DNA of 64,000 bases from the NCBI GenBank assembly GCA_007922195.1, contig ML681992.1:2226975-2290974 (forward strand). The letters run 5' to 3'. Of the stretch, positions 46,432-58,077 are shown piece after piece. Within the stretch, counting starts at the first letter, position 1. Each line of letters opens with the position of its first letter. The notes beneath the pieces were generated by a model. The model did no database searches. It was given only the letters and a program-made list of their open reading frames with translations, and was not told the origin of the DNA. The position numbers and the translations under genes are program-made. This DNA comes from Podocnemis expansa. Taxonomy: Eukaryota; Chordata; Testudines; Podocnemididae.

Positions 46432-47288
46432 GGTAGTTACTGCCTGATTTATTGACTACTTTTCCTTTGTAGATTCATTAGAAGATTCATTAACATATGA
46501 AGTGCAATATTTTGAAGAGAAAAAAATAAGATGCCAACATAAATTCTGTGCACTCCATGAAGAAAAGGGATTACTTTTCCCCAGAGATTCTTGGCCTCTG
46601 CTTCTGGGGAGATAAGAAAATTGTAAGGATCCTTCATCCACATTAGTACCCTTTCATGAGAGTCTGTCACTGTTGCAGTCCATGTGCTGAATATAGAGTC
46701 TACAGTCCTACCATCTTTTATGAAGTCACTTTTACCACCAGGGATGCGGGGGACAGGAATTTTTGCTTATGTACCAACCAGCAGAGATGATCAAGAGTAG
46801 AAAGGAGAGTGGGCTAAATCAGCCCAAAGGATGGAATAGCAGGCATGTTTTGTTTTGTTTTTTTTCCCCCCATGTCTCAGAGAATACCAGGAGGTATTGC
46901 ACCTCCCCTGGGAAAATTCCTCATTTCTCCCCTGAAACAATACAGTTCTGCTCCACAACCTCACCAACACAGAGCTGTGTGAATTACAAAACTTGGCCTT
47001 AAACTTAAAAATCAAGAAATTATTTTGACCTGGCTGCCTTAATACTTGATGTAGAAAAAGGTTTTTGATAGTGTTGAATTGCCTTGACACATACTTAAGG
47101 AGAATTTGTTTTTGAAGAAACAATTGATAATGTTCTCAATCATCACCACTCTCTGCTCTCATTTATCTTTACTTGAGAATCTGATTCATGTAAGCATCCC
47201 ACTTGAAGATAAAAGTATCCAAAGTGTTCCAGTCTCCTGTATGGAAATAAGCCATGCAGGACAATGGAAACTGTTTATTTAAACTTGC

Positions 47289-47347
<59 letters not shown>

Positions 47348-47601
47348 CCCAATGTGAGCATGGGGGGGTGGGGGGGTGGGGTAAGAGGAGTGTTAGATTT
47401 CAGCCATTGGAAAAGGCCAATAGTTCCAATTCCATAAGTCTTAGAAGATATTTTTTGGAGAAATACTTCCCCATTGGGTCCCTTACTTCTCACCTGTCCA
47501 TTCATGCTCCCGTTAACTCTTGCCTACTGACAAGTTGCAGGTGGGGGCTGGGGTGAAAAAGAGTTGGGAGGAGAGACGTTAATTATCTTCATAGACAGGG
47601 A
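46432..47601. other. No gene seen; (TC)n microsatellite
   Basis: Unique-looking, with a (TC)25 tract at 47293-47342 that gives an artificial serine/leucine frame. Confidence 0.5.
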
Positions 47602-47609
47602 GTTACTGC

Positions 47610-47978
47610 CAGGGGCATCACTGCCTTGGGGAGGGATCAGGGACACAGCCTCAGGCCCTGTCCCTGGTCCACAGGCCCCACCCCTGGCTGCAGGCCATGC
47701 CCCCTGGTCAGGGGCAGGGCTGGAAGCTGCCGCATGCTGCCGCAGGCAGCTGGGCCCCGCATCCTCAGCCGGGGATGGGGACGGAGCGGCCACCACTGCT
47801 GTGGGCAGCCAAGCCCCAGATCCCCAGCTGGGGATGGGGCTGCCGCAGCCACGGGCGGCTGCGGCTTGGATCTCCGGCCCAATTGGGCCAGAGACTGGGG
47901 GCGGGGCACCAGACCCGGGGCACCGGCGCTGGGATTCGGGGCACGTGCCCCAGGTGCCCAGCGCCAGCGATGCCTCTG
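47610..47978. mobile_element. GC-rich hAT MITE, copy 4, exact TSD
   Basis: It begins CAGGGGCATCACTGCC and ends CAGCGATGCCTCTG. GTTACTGC flanks it at 47602-47609 and 47979-47986. It shares the hairpin units GATCCCCAGCTGGGGATG of copies 1-3. Confidence 0.92.
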
Positions 47979-47986
47979 GTTACTGC

Positions 47987-50394
47987 AAGAGACAACTTTT
48001 ACCCTGAGAAGTAGATGTGGGGATGCAATTCACCTGAAGTACAATATAGGCTTAAGCTGGATGAACAGAGTCAGAGGAATTTAGCAGAGCTGTGGTCTGG
48101 GCAGAACACATAATTCATTACTTTGGCCATTCAAGGAAAGAAAGGCAGGAGGCCAATTTTAATCTTCAGTTTCAGGATGGATGCACTGATCAGTCAATGC
48201 ACCCAACATTTTAAGTGAAGTTCAGCAGCTTGCCTGACAAGCAGAAAGTAATTAAATTTCATGTCTGGACTGCTTTTACTGTTGTCCTGGCTTGCTGGTA
48301 CATAATAACTTCCTAGTCTGCCTGATTCATGAATGACCTCAAGTTAATAGGTGCTGATGCCCTTTGTGGCAAATGAGTGTGTCATTCCAGTAAAGACATA
48401 TGTATGAAATGTATGTAAAGTGTGTATATGTATACTCTGTTTGTTGTAGGTTGGGAATTCCACCTGTTTTCAGTGACCTCTTCAACCAAGGCTTATGAGT
48501 ACTAGGCTCAGTCACAAACCTTCTGGAGGCTTGGGGTCTGTGAATTATTATCCAGATCCTCACCTGCAGAAGTTCATGTCCATAGAAGATGTGATCCACC
48601 ACTTGGTTTCATGGCTCCAACTTAATTTAAATCAACAGAACTAGATCAGTAAAAAGACAGTGTAAAGGAGAGGACTATTTGGTCCAGACTCTTTATAATC
48701 ATTCAAGAATGAGATAAAAGAAAATGAGTGAGAGATAATTTTCAAGATCAAGTCAGCATGTAAGTGTGCCATATATGATACGCTTTAAAGGAGTTATTTG
48801 CAAAAGCCAATAGTTCTTCAGAGTTTAATCAACTAACGGGAGATTCCTCTGATCATGTAATGATTCCAATCCATGTCATTGGTTTATTCTGTTATCAGTT
48901 GGTTGATATCCTGGTAGGAGAGTAACAGAGGTGGAAATTCTGTAGAATAGATCTCATGTGTTTCTTTCTATTTTGGGGAAGACTGACTCTCTATCCTGCT
49001 CTAGGTATGGAGTTTAGTCTCTTATTTTTAAAAGTGACTTTATTTTCTAGCTTGCATCTAAACTTATAATCATTATTTCAAAGAGGGCAGGAACTGAACA
49101 CATCAAATATAATAGATGGCATAGGTATAATTAGAGAGAAGGAGTAGGAGTAAAGAAAAAAGTGTTCAGACAAGACTCTGGTAAAGATGCCAGCAAGAAG
49201 AGGGAGTATCTAGGCACCAAAAACTAGCAACTTTTAGTAATAAAATATCCAGAAGCCATTTGTCAGCACAAACAATAAGGAGGTGAGCAAATGGAATTCA
49301 TATGCTTGGGAAAGCAATAATAAAATACAACCCACAGCTAGCCGAAGAGGAATGTTTTGTTTTGTTAGGTTATTTTTTTCAAGATTGCATAAGTCTGATA
49401 ATAACCAATTTTATAATGTTAAAACAGTAAAGAAACCTAAGCTAAGTGATGTAATATAGCGGGGCAAAGCTACTTGGTGGGGGGGGGAAGATGGGGCTAA
49501 ACTTTTCTTGTGTATTCCCAATATAGTATAAACAGGAATGTACTTGTGTTTTGTTTATCCAGTATAGATATAAAATATGCCAATAAGTGAACAGTTCAAC
49601 ATTCTGTTGTAGTTGTTACTGGGTAAACTTATCATTCAGACCTAAGATAGCTCTTCTCTAAGAAAAAAGCAAACACAGGACTTAATTGATAGGGATGTTT
49701 AATTCATTTTCATAAAAATCAATAGAGCTCCTCAAGAGGATAAAGGTGAATTAATTAATTTATCCAGATCTTTAAAGCTGATGCACAGCAAACATAGGAT
49801 ATATAATGAAGGTTAAAGAGTGCTTGTCAAGAGGCCTAAAAGTTAGTGGCATCACCTTGATTTGTTTGAATTTTTATTTTAGTACTATTAAGATAATTTA
49901 ATATAAAATATCACTCTGACACTTCAGAGCAGGAAGGTCTTGATGCTATCGTGCTACATGTTAATCCATTGAGAGTAAACTTGCACTTTTACTTGATACC
50001 TGCTATTCAATTACATTCACAGCTCATGAACCAGCAAAATTCAAAAGATGAATGAGTCCAAATGCTGCTGAGTGCAAATTGCTCATGGGTAGTATGTAGC
50101 CATTTTGATCATGAAGACCTTGAACAGAAAAAGAAAAGCAGAGAAGAGAGAGGAGAATACTGACTCAATAAGACTATGCCTAAAAGTGATTAGATACTTT
50201 ACAGGCTTGTAATTAGATATTTCTCCATCCTAAAGAGTTTGCAGTCTAAGTAGAAGCAAACACACGAAGGCAGGAGGAAGAGATATAAACACACAAGCTA
50301 GTGATGGAGACGCTATTTATCCTGGGTGCACCATTTTAGCAGAAGTTTTCCTTTCCAGGACTTGCTGGTTCCATCCTGTATTTACTCTCCACCC
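47987..50394. other. No gene seen; long AT-rich stretch
   Basis: No coding, RNA or repeat signal was recognised apart from simple A/T richness and a G-run at 49480-49489. Confidence 0.45.
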
Positions 50395-50475
50395 CTTGCC
50401 TATTCACTGACTGAATTCCAAATCATAAAACAGGGAAAATAAGAATAATGCTTTAAACTACTTTGCAGAATTTTA
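50395..50475 (+). repeat. Possible MIR fragment
   Basis: AAAACAGGGAAAATAAGAAT and TTTAAACTACTTTGCAGAA resemble a diverged MIR core. Confidence 0.3.
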
Positions 50476-50500
50476 ATTTACAAAGCTCCTTAACCTTCAA

Positions 50501-50585
50501 ACTCATAGAATTATAGAAATGGTAGGGTTAGAAGGGAGTCCAAAGTCTTCAAGTCCATGTCCTCCAGTTGTGTGCGTGTGTGCGG

Positions 50586-50616
<31 letters not shown>

Positions 50617-50715
50617 TTCACTGATAAAGTTTTCCACAACCTCCTTTGGAAGCCTGTTCCAGAACATAATTACTTTTATATCCCAGAGTTTAACTCCTAT
50701 TTCTATGAATAAATA
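50501..50715 (-). mobile_element. CR1 3'-region fragment with expanded T-run
   Basis: It starts with the reverse complement of the CR1 3' end (TCATAGAATTATAGAA, GGGTTAGAAGGGAG) and continues with AAAGTTTTCCACAACCTCCT and AACTCCTATTTCTATGAA of the CR1 3' region. A 26-base T run (50586-50611) interrupts it. Confidence 0.7.
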
Positions 50716-51819
50716 CACACATGAGAAGCCATGAGATTATGCATGAGTTTCTTTTTAGGATCAGAGCAGACAGGAAACTTATATTAAACATTTAATGTCT
50801 GAAATAGATTTATGGAGAGTTGAGAACTTTCCTATATCAGCAGTTGCTATAGTTGCTATAAGCATATGTTAATTAGGAGGTTCTGAATGGTATAGGAGAT
50901 GAACTGAATGGCTGTGGACATACGGGAGCTAATTCATGAGATAACTTCTCTATTAAGATTGAGCCCATAATAAAACATTCAAACAATTTTGAAGAATGAA
51001 CAGCTTTTTTAAAAATTTGGTGTAATTTTAACACTGGGAGAAGGGGAAACTAAATTTGTCAAATAAACGTATTCAGTGCTAATGGTTCATCCCAACTCTA
51101 GAGGTAAATTTTGAAATTCAGTGTCTCCTACTGTAGGTGCACATATGCTGTGCTGCTAGTTCTGTGCCTCTCAAAACTGGGCAGAAAGTGAGCAGATCCC
51201 TGAGTATGAGCACATGTAAAATGTATCAAGACAAAAAGCAGTCAAGTTTAGATCATAAAAACTAACAACTATGGAAAACATTCTTTAAAAGGACTGGAAA
51301 TAAAGCAAAGATGCACTGATCATCCTTAGAAGCTCTTACAGGTTTGAAGTATAAAAAGATTACATTTATTATGCAGGAATAATATAGTTACACTGATACA
51401 GACTTTGTGTGGTTTAGTGGTCAGAATTGGAACAGACTTCTATTCCTATTTTCACCATTGTGAACTTGGACAGTGCATTTAATATATGCACTGCCATTGT
51501 TTATAATAAGGGGAAGATGTCTCTTTCTGAGGTGTTGTATGGTATAAAAATAGACAAAGTAATTATGCAGAAATTGCAGTTTCTTACACAAAGGTATATT
51601 CGAAGTCTTGTTCTCGGTCTCAGCATTTGGCCTTCAGTTCCACTTCACAGTAGATGGAATAAAGATCAGCACAAGAATGGTACTATTCTAAAAGTTAGCT
51701 AGAAATTACAGTGTCAAAGGATGCACATCTGTGTACCCTAGGCTATGATCTATATGATTTTTCTGTTCACTTATGCACTGGGATTGAATGTTTTTATGCC
51801 AATTAAGCAATAAAGGTTT
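50716..51819. other. No gene seen
   Basis: AT-rich. The frame 51427-51702 has no recognisable motif. Confidence 0.45.
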
Positions 51820-52700
51820 CTGTATGGGTGTTCGTAACCTATTCTACATGATTACTATGATGATATGTTTCCTGCAGCCTCATGTGTGTGTGCAGATGTG
51901 TAACGCAGCTCAGGGGGGTGGCAGACAGAGTTGTCTCCCAGCAGCTAGCAAGTTCCTGGAGGAGGCAACAAAGATATTCTACTTGAATTTTCTGGCTCAG
52001 ACCAGACAAAGAGATCACCTCTGCCCAGAGGGGGAGAGGGAGTTGGAACAAAGAATGACATTTGGGGGGACTTCTGGATTTTTACCTGGGAATCTCCATC
52101 TTGAAACAACTTCAAGAAAGATCTGGGCCCTGCCTGGTCACAGGTAGAGATTGGCTGTACGGACATCTGGCAGCCGGACACCTTGAGCATAAACTTGGAC
52201 TATAAGATCAGTTTAGGTAGAGAGATTAGGATAGTATGTGTTTTTTACCTTTTATTTCCTTGTGGTTACTCTTGACTCATTTATATTGTGATTCTGCCAT
52301 GATTGACCATGTTATCACTTTGAATTATAATCTGATCAATAAAATAGTAGCTGTTTTATCTAAAGCTGTGTGGTCTTTAGAAGGTGTGAGTGAAGAAGGC
52401 TGGGCATGATCCATTTCTTTGTTAAATGGATGGACTTGAGTGTATGGTGATTGGCAGTGAGACCCAATCTCTGTAGATAGTGGATCTTTGTGTGGTAACT
52501 AGGGCCAGGGGTACTTGCTTGGAGACCATCCCTTGAGTAGCCAGATGGCACACACCCACTACTCGTGATCAAGTGAATGCGAGAGGCTGGAGTGGACTGA
52601 CTCAGGAGTGAGTGGTCACTTGGCAAAGCAAGGTGAATTGAGGCTCAGGAGTGGATGTTGGGGTGGTCACACTGGCTCACTGGACTGGACCTAGGGAGCA
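51820..52700 (+). repeat. LTR-like block, plus strand
   Basis: It holds GTTTCCTGCAGCCTCATGTG (as near 36645), AATAAA at 52338-52343, and GACTGACTCAGGAGTGAG plus GGCAAAGCAAGGT downstream, as in the block 36479-37450. Ends are unresolved. Confidence 0.4.
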
Positions 52701-53975
52701 GCTTATAACATAAGGTACAAAAACTTTCAGTTGACTCAGGCTCACTATCAAAATAAAAGCATCAGGATCTGAGAGTTCTGTACCTTGAGCATAAAGGATC
52801 TGATTCATCCAAGTATTTAAACCAATGCTTAAATTTAAGCCCACAAATATTTCTATTGAGATTTAATGAGATTTTTCATACTTAAACATATTCCTGACAT
52901 CATAGCTACACTTTGGATGATATATATAAAGGTATTGTTAATAACAACAGTAAGACTACTGTTATAATAATCACTTAGTGTTTTATCTCATACTTTTACT
53001 GTACCTAATTACAATTTCAAAAAAAACTCATTATAAAGCAACATAGTTTAAGAATAAGATGGTTTTTTAAGCAACCTTGTCTCAGAGTGGAGGTGTTTAT
53101 ACTGCTGTAAGACTAGGGCTCTCTATTTCATTCCTCAGTTATTATCTTTACCTATGTAATTGAATTATAAGCTTAACCCAACTGTTCTTTTGGCAACAAC
53201 TTTATTTTTTTCCTTTCTATATCAACAAAAGAAATAAATCAGCATTGTAACATAAGATTGCAGTTGATCTATAAAGCTTTTCTTGTCCTAATAGTTACTT
53301 ACCCATATGAAGTTGGTTACATCCAATATTGAACATCTATGCAATTAAACTCTCACTGCATTTAAATGTTTTATTATAAAACCATCATACCCCATGATAA
53401 AGGAAATATCCTGAAGACAAAATATTGTTAAATGTAATTGAAAGTCTGTTTACCTCAAGTTTCATTTTGATTTGATCCTTTGTCTAACAATAATGAAAAT
53501 GTCAATTTAACTTCTAATTAAAAGAAAACATCAGAAGAATTTAAGTATCCATATTTCAGATTTAAACAATGTTTCAAAATCTCTAGAGAATTTTCAGTCT
53601 CAATTCATTTCTGAAGCACTATAATATAACCAAGGATGAGTAGTGTTAATTGAGGGGTGGAAGAGAAGAGTTAATAGGGATCTAGGTATTCTCAGTGTAA
53701 CAAATTGCAGAAAGGCCAATCAGATCTCTGCATGGATGGGAGAGCTAGTCAGAGCTAATGTAGTCTGCAATACATACAAAAGAAATTGACCAAACTGTCT
53801 TACTATATCTCACCAGTAACAAACATTCAAGGATCAGTTTTCAAAAGGACCAGCAAGTTTGAGGAATGGCATCAGGATGATTATACGGTCTAATGTCCAG
53901 TTAGGTGACTTCTGTCTTCTGGCATAATTAAATATCCTGTATGTACACTCATTGGAATGGTAAAAGTAATAATAT

Positions 53976-54007
<32 letters not shown>

Positions 54008-54966
54008 TATACCACATCTTTAGAAAGCTAGATCCTCAATGCATAGCCATAGAAAGAATACCTTTACAAAGCCATTAACCTCTATAATTAAAAAAAAAAA
54101 ATGTTCACTTAAGAGTGTGCTTAGGTCACAAAGCTAAGTAGCATATGTTAACAGCAAGTTATTGATTTGTTTTGATCTATGATAATTTTTTCACAGTATG
54201 GTAAAAATAAGTTTCTTATCTACTGCAGCATATTTTGCTGAACACTTGACTCTCAAAATTGGCCCAATATAGTTATCTAAATGTTATCTTCTATCTTTTT
54301 TAAAGAAACTTACTGATCCCTTAACATACTGTTAGTTTGCTCTTATATTTAAGTTCAGTAGCTTCAAAGAAATAAATATGACACTGTGACACTGTACAAT
54401 TGTTAGTAATTTGTCTATTCATCTTACACATCATGGGCAAATAAACCCTAAAGCCAAAAACAAAACAAACCAAACAAAAAAGTCCTAAAACCATAAAACT
54501 TGTGCGCACAAAGACTAAACCTGTAGTATAATAAACTCGTTGAACCTTTTCTCTGCAGTGACCTTTCATTAGCTTCATACTTTCTTCCACCTCAGACCCA
54601 AGCAGTTTTGCTGTCAGAATTGTCTGTCCTGTGGCTTTTAAATCAATATTGATCTAGCAGCTTTGCAGGAATCCACACTGACAACACCTCAATCACTACC
54701 TTTCCTTTTTAATTTCCTTGAACAAGTGGAACTTCAGCAATTTAAAACGGCATGTGAGCAGTCTCATAATGACTAATAGGTCTTTTGGCCATGCTGGTGG
54801 CTGTAGAAGAGCAGCTTGGATTCTAATCCTAATGTCCCTGATTCTGTGATATAGTGGTAGTTACAGAGGTCAGTGGATGTTTTTAAGTCAGTAGACTTGA
54901 GCAAAAGTGATGGGTCTAGTGTGAAAGGAAAGAAGATATTTCAGTGATTCATAAAAGAATGTTTGA
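52701..54966. other. No gene seen; AAT microsatellite
   Basis: Long AT-rich unique-looking stretch with an (AAT)n tract at about 53969-54001. Short frames only, without motifs. Confidence 0.5.
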
Positions 54967-55897
54967 ATCTAGGACAGACATGGCCAAACTGCAGCTCGTG
55001 AGCTGCATGCGGCTCTTCAAAGAAAAATTGCAACTCACCAAAGATCACGGCAGGGAAGGGCGGCATGGTGGGAGACGGGTGAGAAGTGAGTAATGCTCCG
55101 GGACAACAGAGTGGAGGGGGCGTGGTAGGAGCCAGCAGGGATGGTGAGAACCGGCAGGGAAGGGCTGCATGGTCAGGAACTCCAGGCAAGCAGCAGTGCA
55201 GTCAGAGCCCTGCAGAGAAAGGCAGCACACTCAGAACAGAGTCCTGCCGGGAAGGGCAGGAGGGTCCAGCTAGCAGGGAAGGGCAGCACAGTGGTGGCTT
55301 TAGGGGTGGGTGAGGCAGGCAGCTGCTTAGGGCCCCAAGGAATAAGGGGCCCCCCTCCTCAATTTGGTGGACAGAAATGAAAATACAGAAAAATATAGAA
55401 ATTGTTCCCATCTAGCAGAGCTAGTAGGGCTGGAAGCCTAAGCACTTGTCACTCTTGGCTCATCAAGGCAAGCTATCTTTAGGATCTGTGCTTTGTCTGA
55501 ATTGCAGATTTCACCATTATCAGCCCATCACCTTCACACTGACATGCTAAAAAAGCAGGAGCAAGCAATAGACAGCACAATAGCAGGAACTTTTCCAGTG
55601 GCTTCAGCTTTTAATTCCTCAGTGTGGCCATTTATTCTTCCATTTTTTAATTTTGTGAAATATTGCCTTTTCCTTTTCTTTTTTACCTCTTCTTTAGCTT
55701 TTTCCTTTGGCGTTGCTTAGCTCAGGTTACCAGATAGGTCCATATAGGCTGCTACATATAAATACAGTGCTGCCCTTAGGCAATAATTACAGCTTTGTGT
55801 GATGTCTGTGCTGTATGTCTTTTGGTAAGTAATTTTTTAGCTTCTTCTGTACTTACTATTTAATATTTTTGAGGGGGCCAGAGTCTTACTTGAGTAC

Positions 55898-56297
55898 NNN
55901 NNNNNNNNNNNNNNNNNNNNNNNNNNNNNNNNNNNNNNNNNNNNNNNNNNNNNNNNNNNNNNNNNNNNNNNNNNNNNNNNNNNNNNNNNNNNNNNNNNNN
56001 NNNNNNNNNNNNNNNNNNNNNNNNNNNNNNNNNNNNNNNNNNNNNNNNNNNNNNNNNNNNNNNNNNNNNNNNNNNNNNNNNNNNNNNNNNNNNNNNNNNN
56101 NNNNNNNNNNNNNNNNNNNNNNNNNNNNNNNNNNNNNNNNNNNNNNNNNNNNNNNNNNNNNNNNNNNNNNNNNNNNNNNNNNNNNNNNNNNNNNNNNNNN
56201 NNNNNNNNNNNNNNNNNNNNNNNNNNNNNNNNNNNNNNNNNNNNNNNNNNNNNNNNNNNNNNNNNNNNNNNNNNNNNNNNNNNNNNNNNNNNNNNNN
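55898..56297. other. Assembly gap (400 N)
   Basis: Exactly 400 undetermined bases; translations across it are meaningless. The flank on the right is very GC-rich, which may explain the gap. Confidence 1.
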
Positions 56298-56689
56298 CCC
56301 GCCAGGGATTCCGGGCCGGCACTCACCCCGGCCCCGGCAGCAGCGGTCTCCAGCTGCGCGCTGGGGCTGCACCCCCAGGTTTGGGGGCAGCGGGAGCTTT
56401 AAAGCCCCCGGGGTGAGGTGCCCCTCCGCCCCTCTCCTGGCGGGTGCCTGCAGCCCCTGCAGGCACTGTGGGGTAAAGCGCCTAGCCACGCTTTACCCCA
56501 CCGGTGCCTGCATTCCCCTCCCTAGGCAGAATAGCATGTCCACATTGTGGACATGCTATTTCGCTGCTTTATTTCAAGGACACAGTTTTTTGTCCTCGAA
56601 ATAAGGTGTTTGAAATAATATGTTATTTCGAAACAGCTTGTTTCAAAACATCTTGTTTCGAAACAAGCATACCCTGTGTGAACATAGCC
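56298..56689. mobile_element. Harbinger-type element, right part
   Basis: A GC-rich segment (56298-56520) is followed by a 31-base perfect palindrome (56530-56560) and GTTATTTCGAAAC motifs, ending GTGTGAACATAGCC before TTA (56690-56692). The left TIR presumably lies in or before the gap. Confidence 0.6.
56530..56560. repeat. Perfect 31-base palindrome
   Basis: The arms AATAGCATGTCCACA and TGTGGACATGCTATT are exact reverse complements around a central T. Each arm resembles a MITE terminus (GTCCACA). Confidence 0.95.
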
Positions 56690-58077
56690 TTATAGTTACT
56701 CACTAGAAACCTTCTTTTTATTTATTATACTTATTTGTATTAAATGTCTAGTTCACCTAAACCTAAGCCTATATGAAAAATTTGTAAGATTTGACTGCCA
56801 AAATTTTAAATGTGGTATTTGTTATTTTTGAGCCATTATTAATGCTACCACTTTTTATTTATTAATTAATGCTCATACCTTTTTTAAAAAAAATAAAATG
56901 TTCATTTTAACTTTGTAGTTTAGCATTAGCTCATTTATGTTAAGTGAAAGATGATCAACTTACAAGCTTCATGATGGGAAGATCTTTAAAAATATCATAC
57001 CCAAAAATAATTGATGAGGTCCAAAGGGATAGACATGTTAATTTTGTTCAGCAAAACAAACAGGGAGTCCTGGAGGATGGTGTGGGGTGGCTAACGGTAC
57101 AGGAGGGACTGGGGCTGGGGGAGGGTAGCATTGGGGACCAATAGTGGGCCCTTTAGGGGGCCCCGCAATGGACCTTCACCTAGCGCCCTCAGTTGCCTAA
57201 GGCCACCTCTGGGGCAGCATGGTTGGAGCCCTGCAAGGAAAGGCAGCACGGTCAGACTGGCAGGAAAGGATAGCATGGTCAGAGACCTGCAGGGAAGGGC
57301 AGCATTGTCCAGCAGGCAGGGAAGGGGCGGCATGGTCAGGGTCAGGATTGGTGGAGCAGAAGTGCAGCATTGTTGGGGAGAGCAGAGAAGGAGCAGTGTG
57401 GTAACATACTGCAGGGAAGTGGCAACAGGGGGTGGAGGAGGGAAGCACAGCATGGTTGGAGAAGCACCAGCATGTTTAGATTTTCTCATAAGGCCTAATG
57501 CAGCTTACTCGTTGTTTAAAATAAAATTGTGTTCTACAAGTCCTAAACATGGTGTGGAATACTGAGAAATGAAAATACAAAGGAGAAAAGTTTAAAACTG
57601 AATATAGATTACTTTCAATTTTCGGAACAACTTACTTCTGTGAAGCATTGTATTCCACAATGAAATTCAAAACATTGTGCAATACTTAGAGATCAGCATC
57701 TGAGAGAGCTTTTAGCTACTGCATTGACAAGTTACTGCCCAGATTTAACAAAAACAACAACAACAAAAAAACTTGCCACAAGCCTGCAGTGCTCTAAATC
57801 TAGTGACAGCTAAGTTTTTACTTTATAGGCCTACCTTTCATGGTAACCTCAAGTAATTATTAGAATCTGATGTTAGTAGGATCAATATTTGCCCTGTGTT
57901 TATGATAAAATTAAAGCGTGCAATGAATTCTAAGCTTAGTAATTTTTGAGTAGGCAAAAATACGTGGTTGTATGCCTCAGTGAGGCTCTCGAAGGTTTAA
58001 TAATTGATTTGTGTGGCGCTCGAGTTCCAAAAGTTTGACCAGCCCTGATCTTGGACATTGCAGGAAAGAACACACAA

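Larger units (their letters stand above)
55289..57211. mobile_element. Nested hAT with exact TSD, contains assembly gap
   Basis: It begins CAGTGGTGGCTTTAGG; the right end on the minus strand is CAGAGGTGGCCTTAGG. GGGCAGCA flanks it at 55281-55288 and 57212-57219. Inside lie the 400-bp gap, GC-rich DNA, a Harbinger-type right half (to 56689) and a PLE 3'-end scrap (57020-57075). Confidence 0.92.
54975..58046 (+). mobile_element. hAT (GGCCAAAC family) carrying a nested hAT
   Basis: It begins CAGACATGGCCAAACTGC and ends AAGTTTGACCAGCCCTG. TSDs are ATCTAGGA (54967-54974) and ATCTTGGA (58047-58054). Without the inner element it is about 1.14 kb. Its GC-rich part is a minisatellite of GGGAAGGGCAGCATGGTCAG-like units (55045-55288 and 57212-57330). 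The AT-rich right part matches 24760-25323. Confidence 0.9.

Noticed and set aside
47254..47556. Serine/leucine-repeat peptide
   Set aside because: Translation of a (TC)n microsatellite.
5910..47978. Regularly recurring GC-rich repeats as a possible CRISPR-like or regulatory array
   Set aside because: Copies are dispersed, bounded by TSDs, and lack repeat-spacer structure; the genome type is animal.
55837..56489. Frames of 146-209 codons with unknown residues
   Set aside because: They are open only because they cross the 400-N gap.
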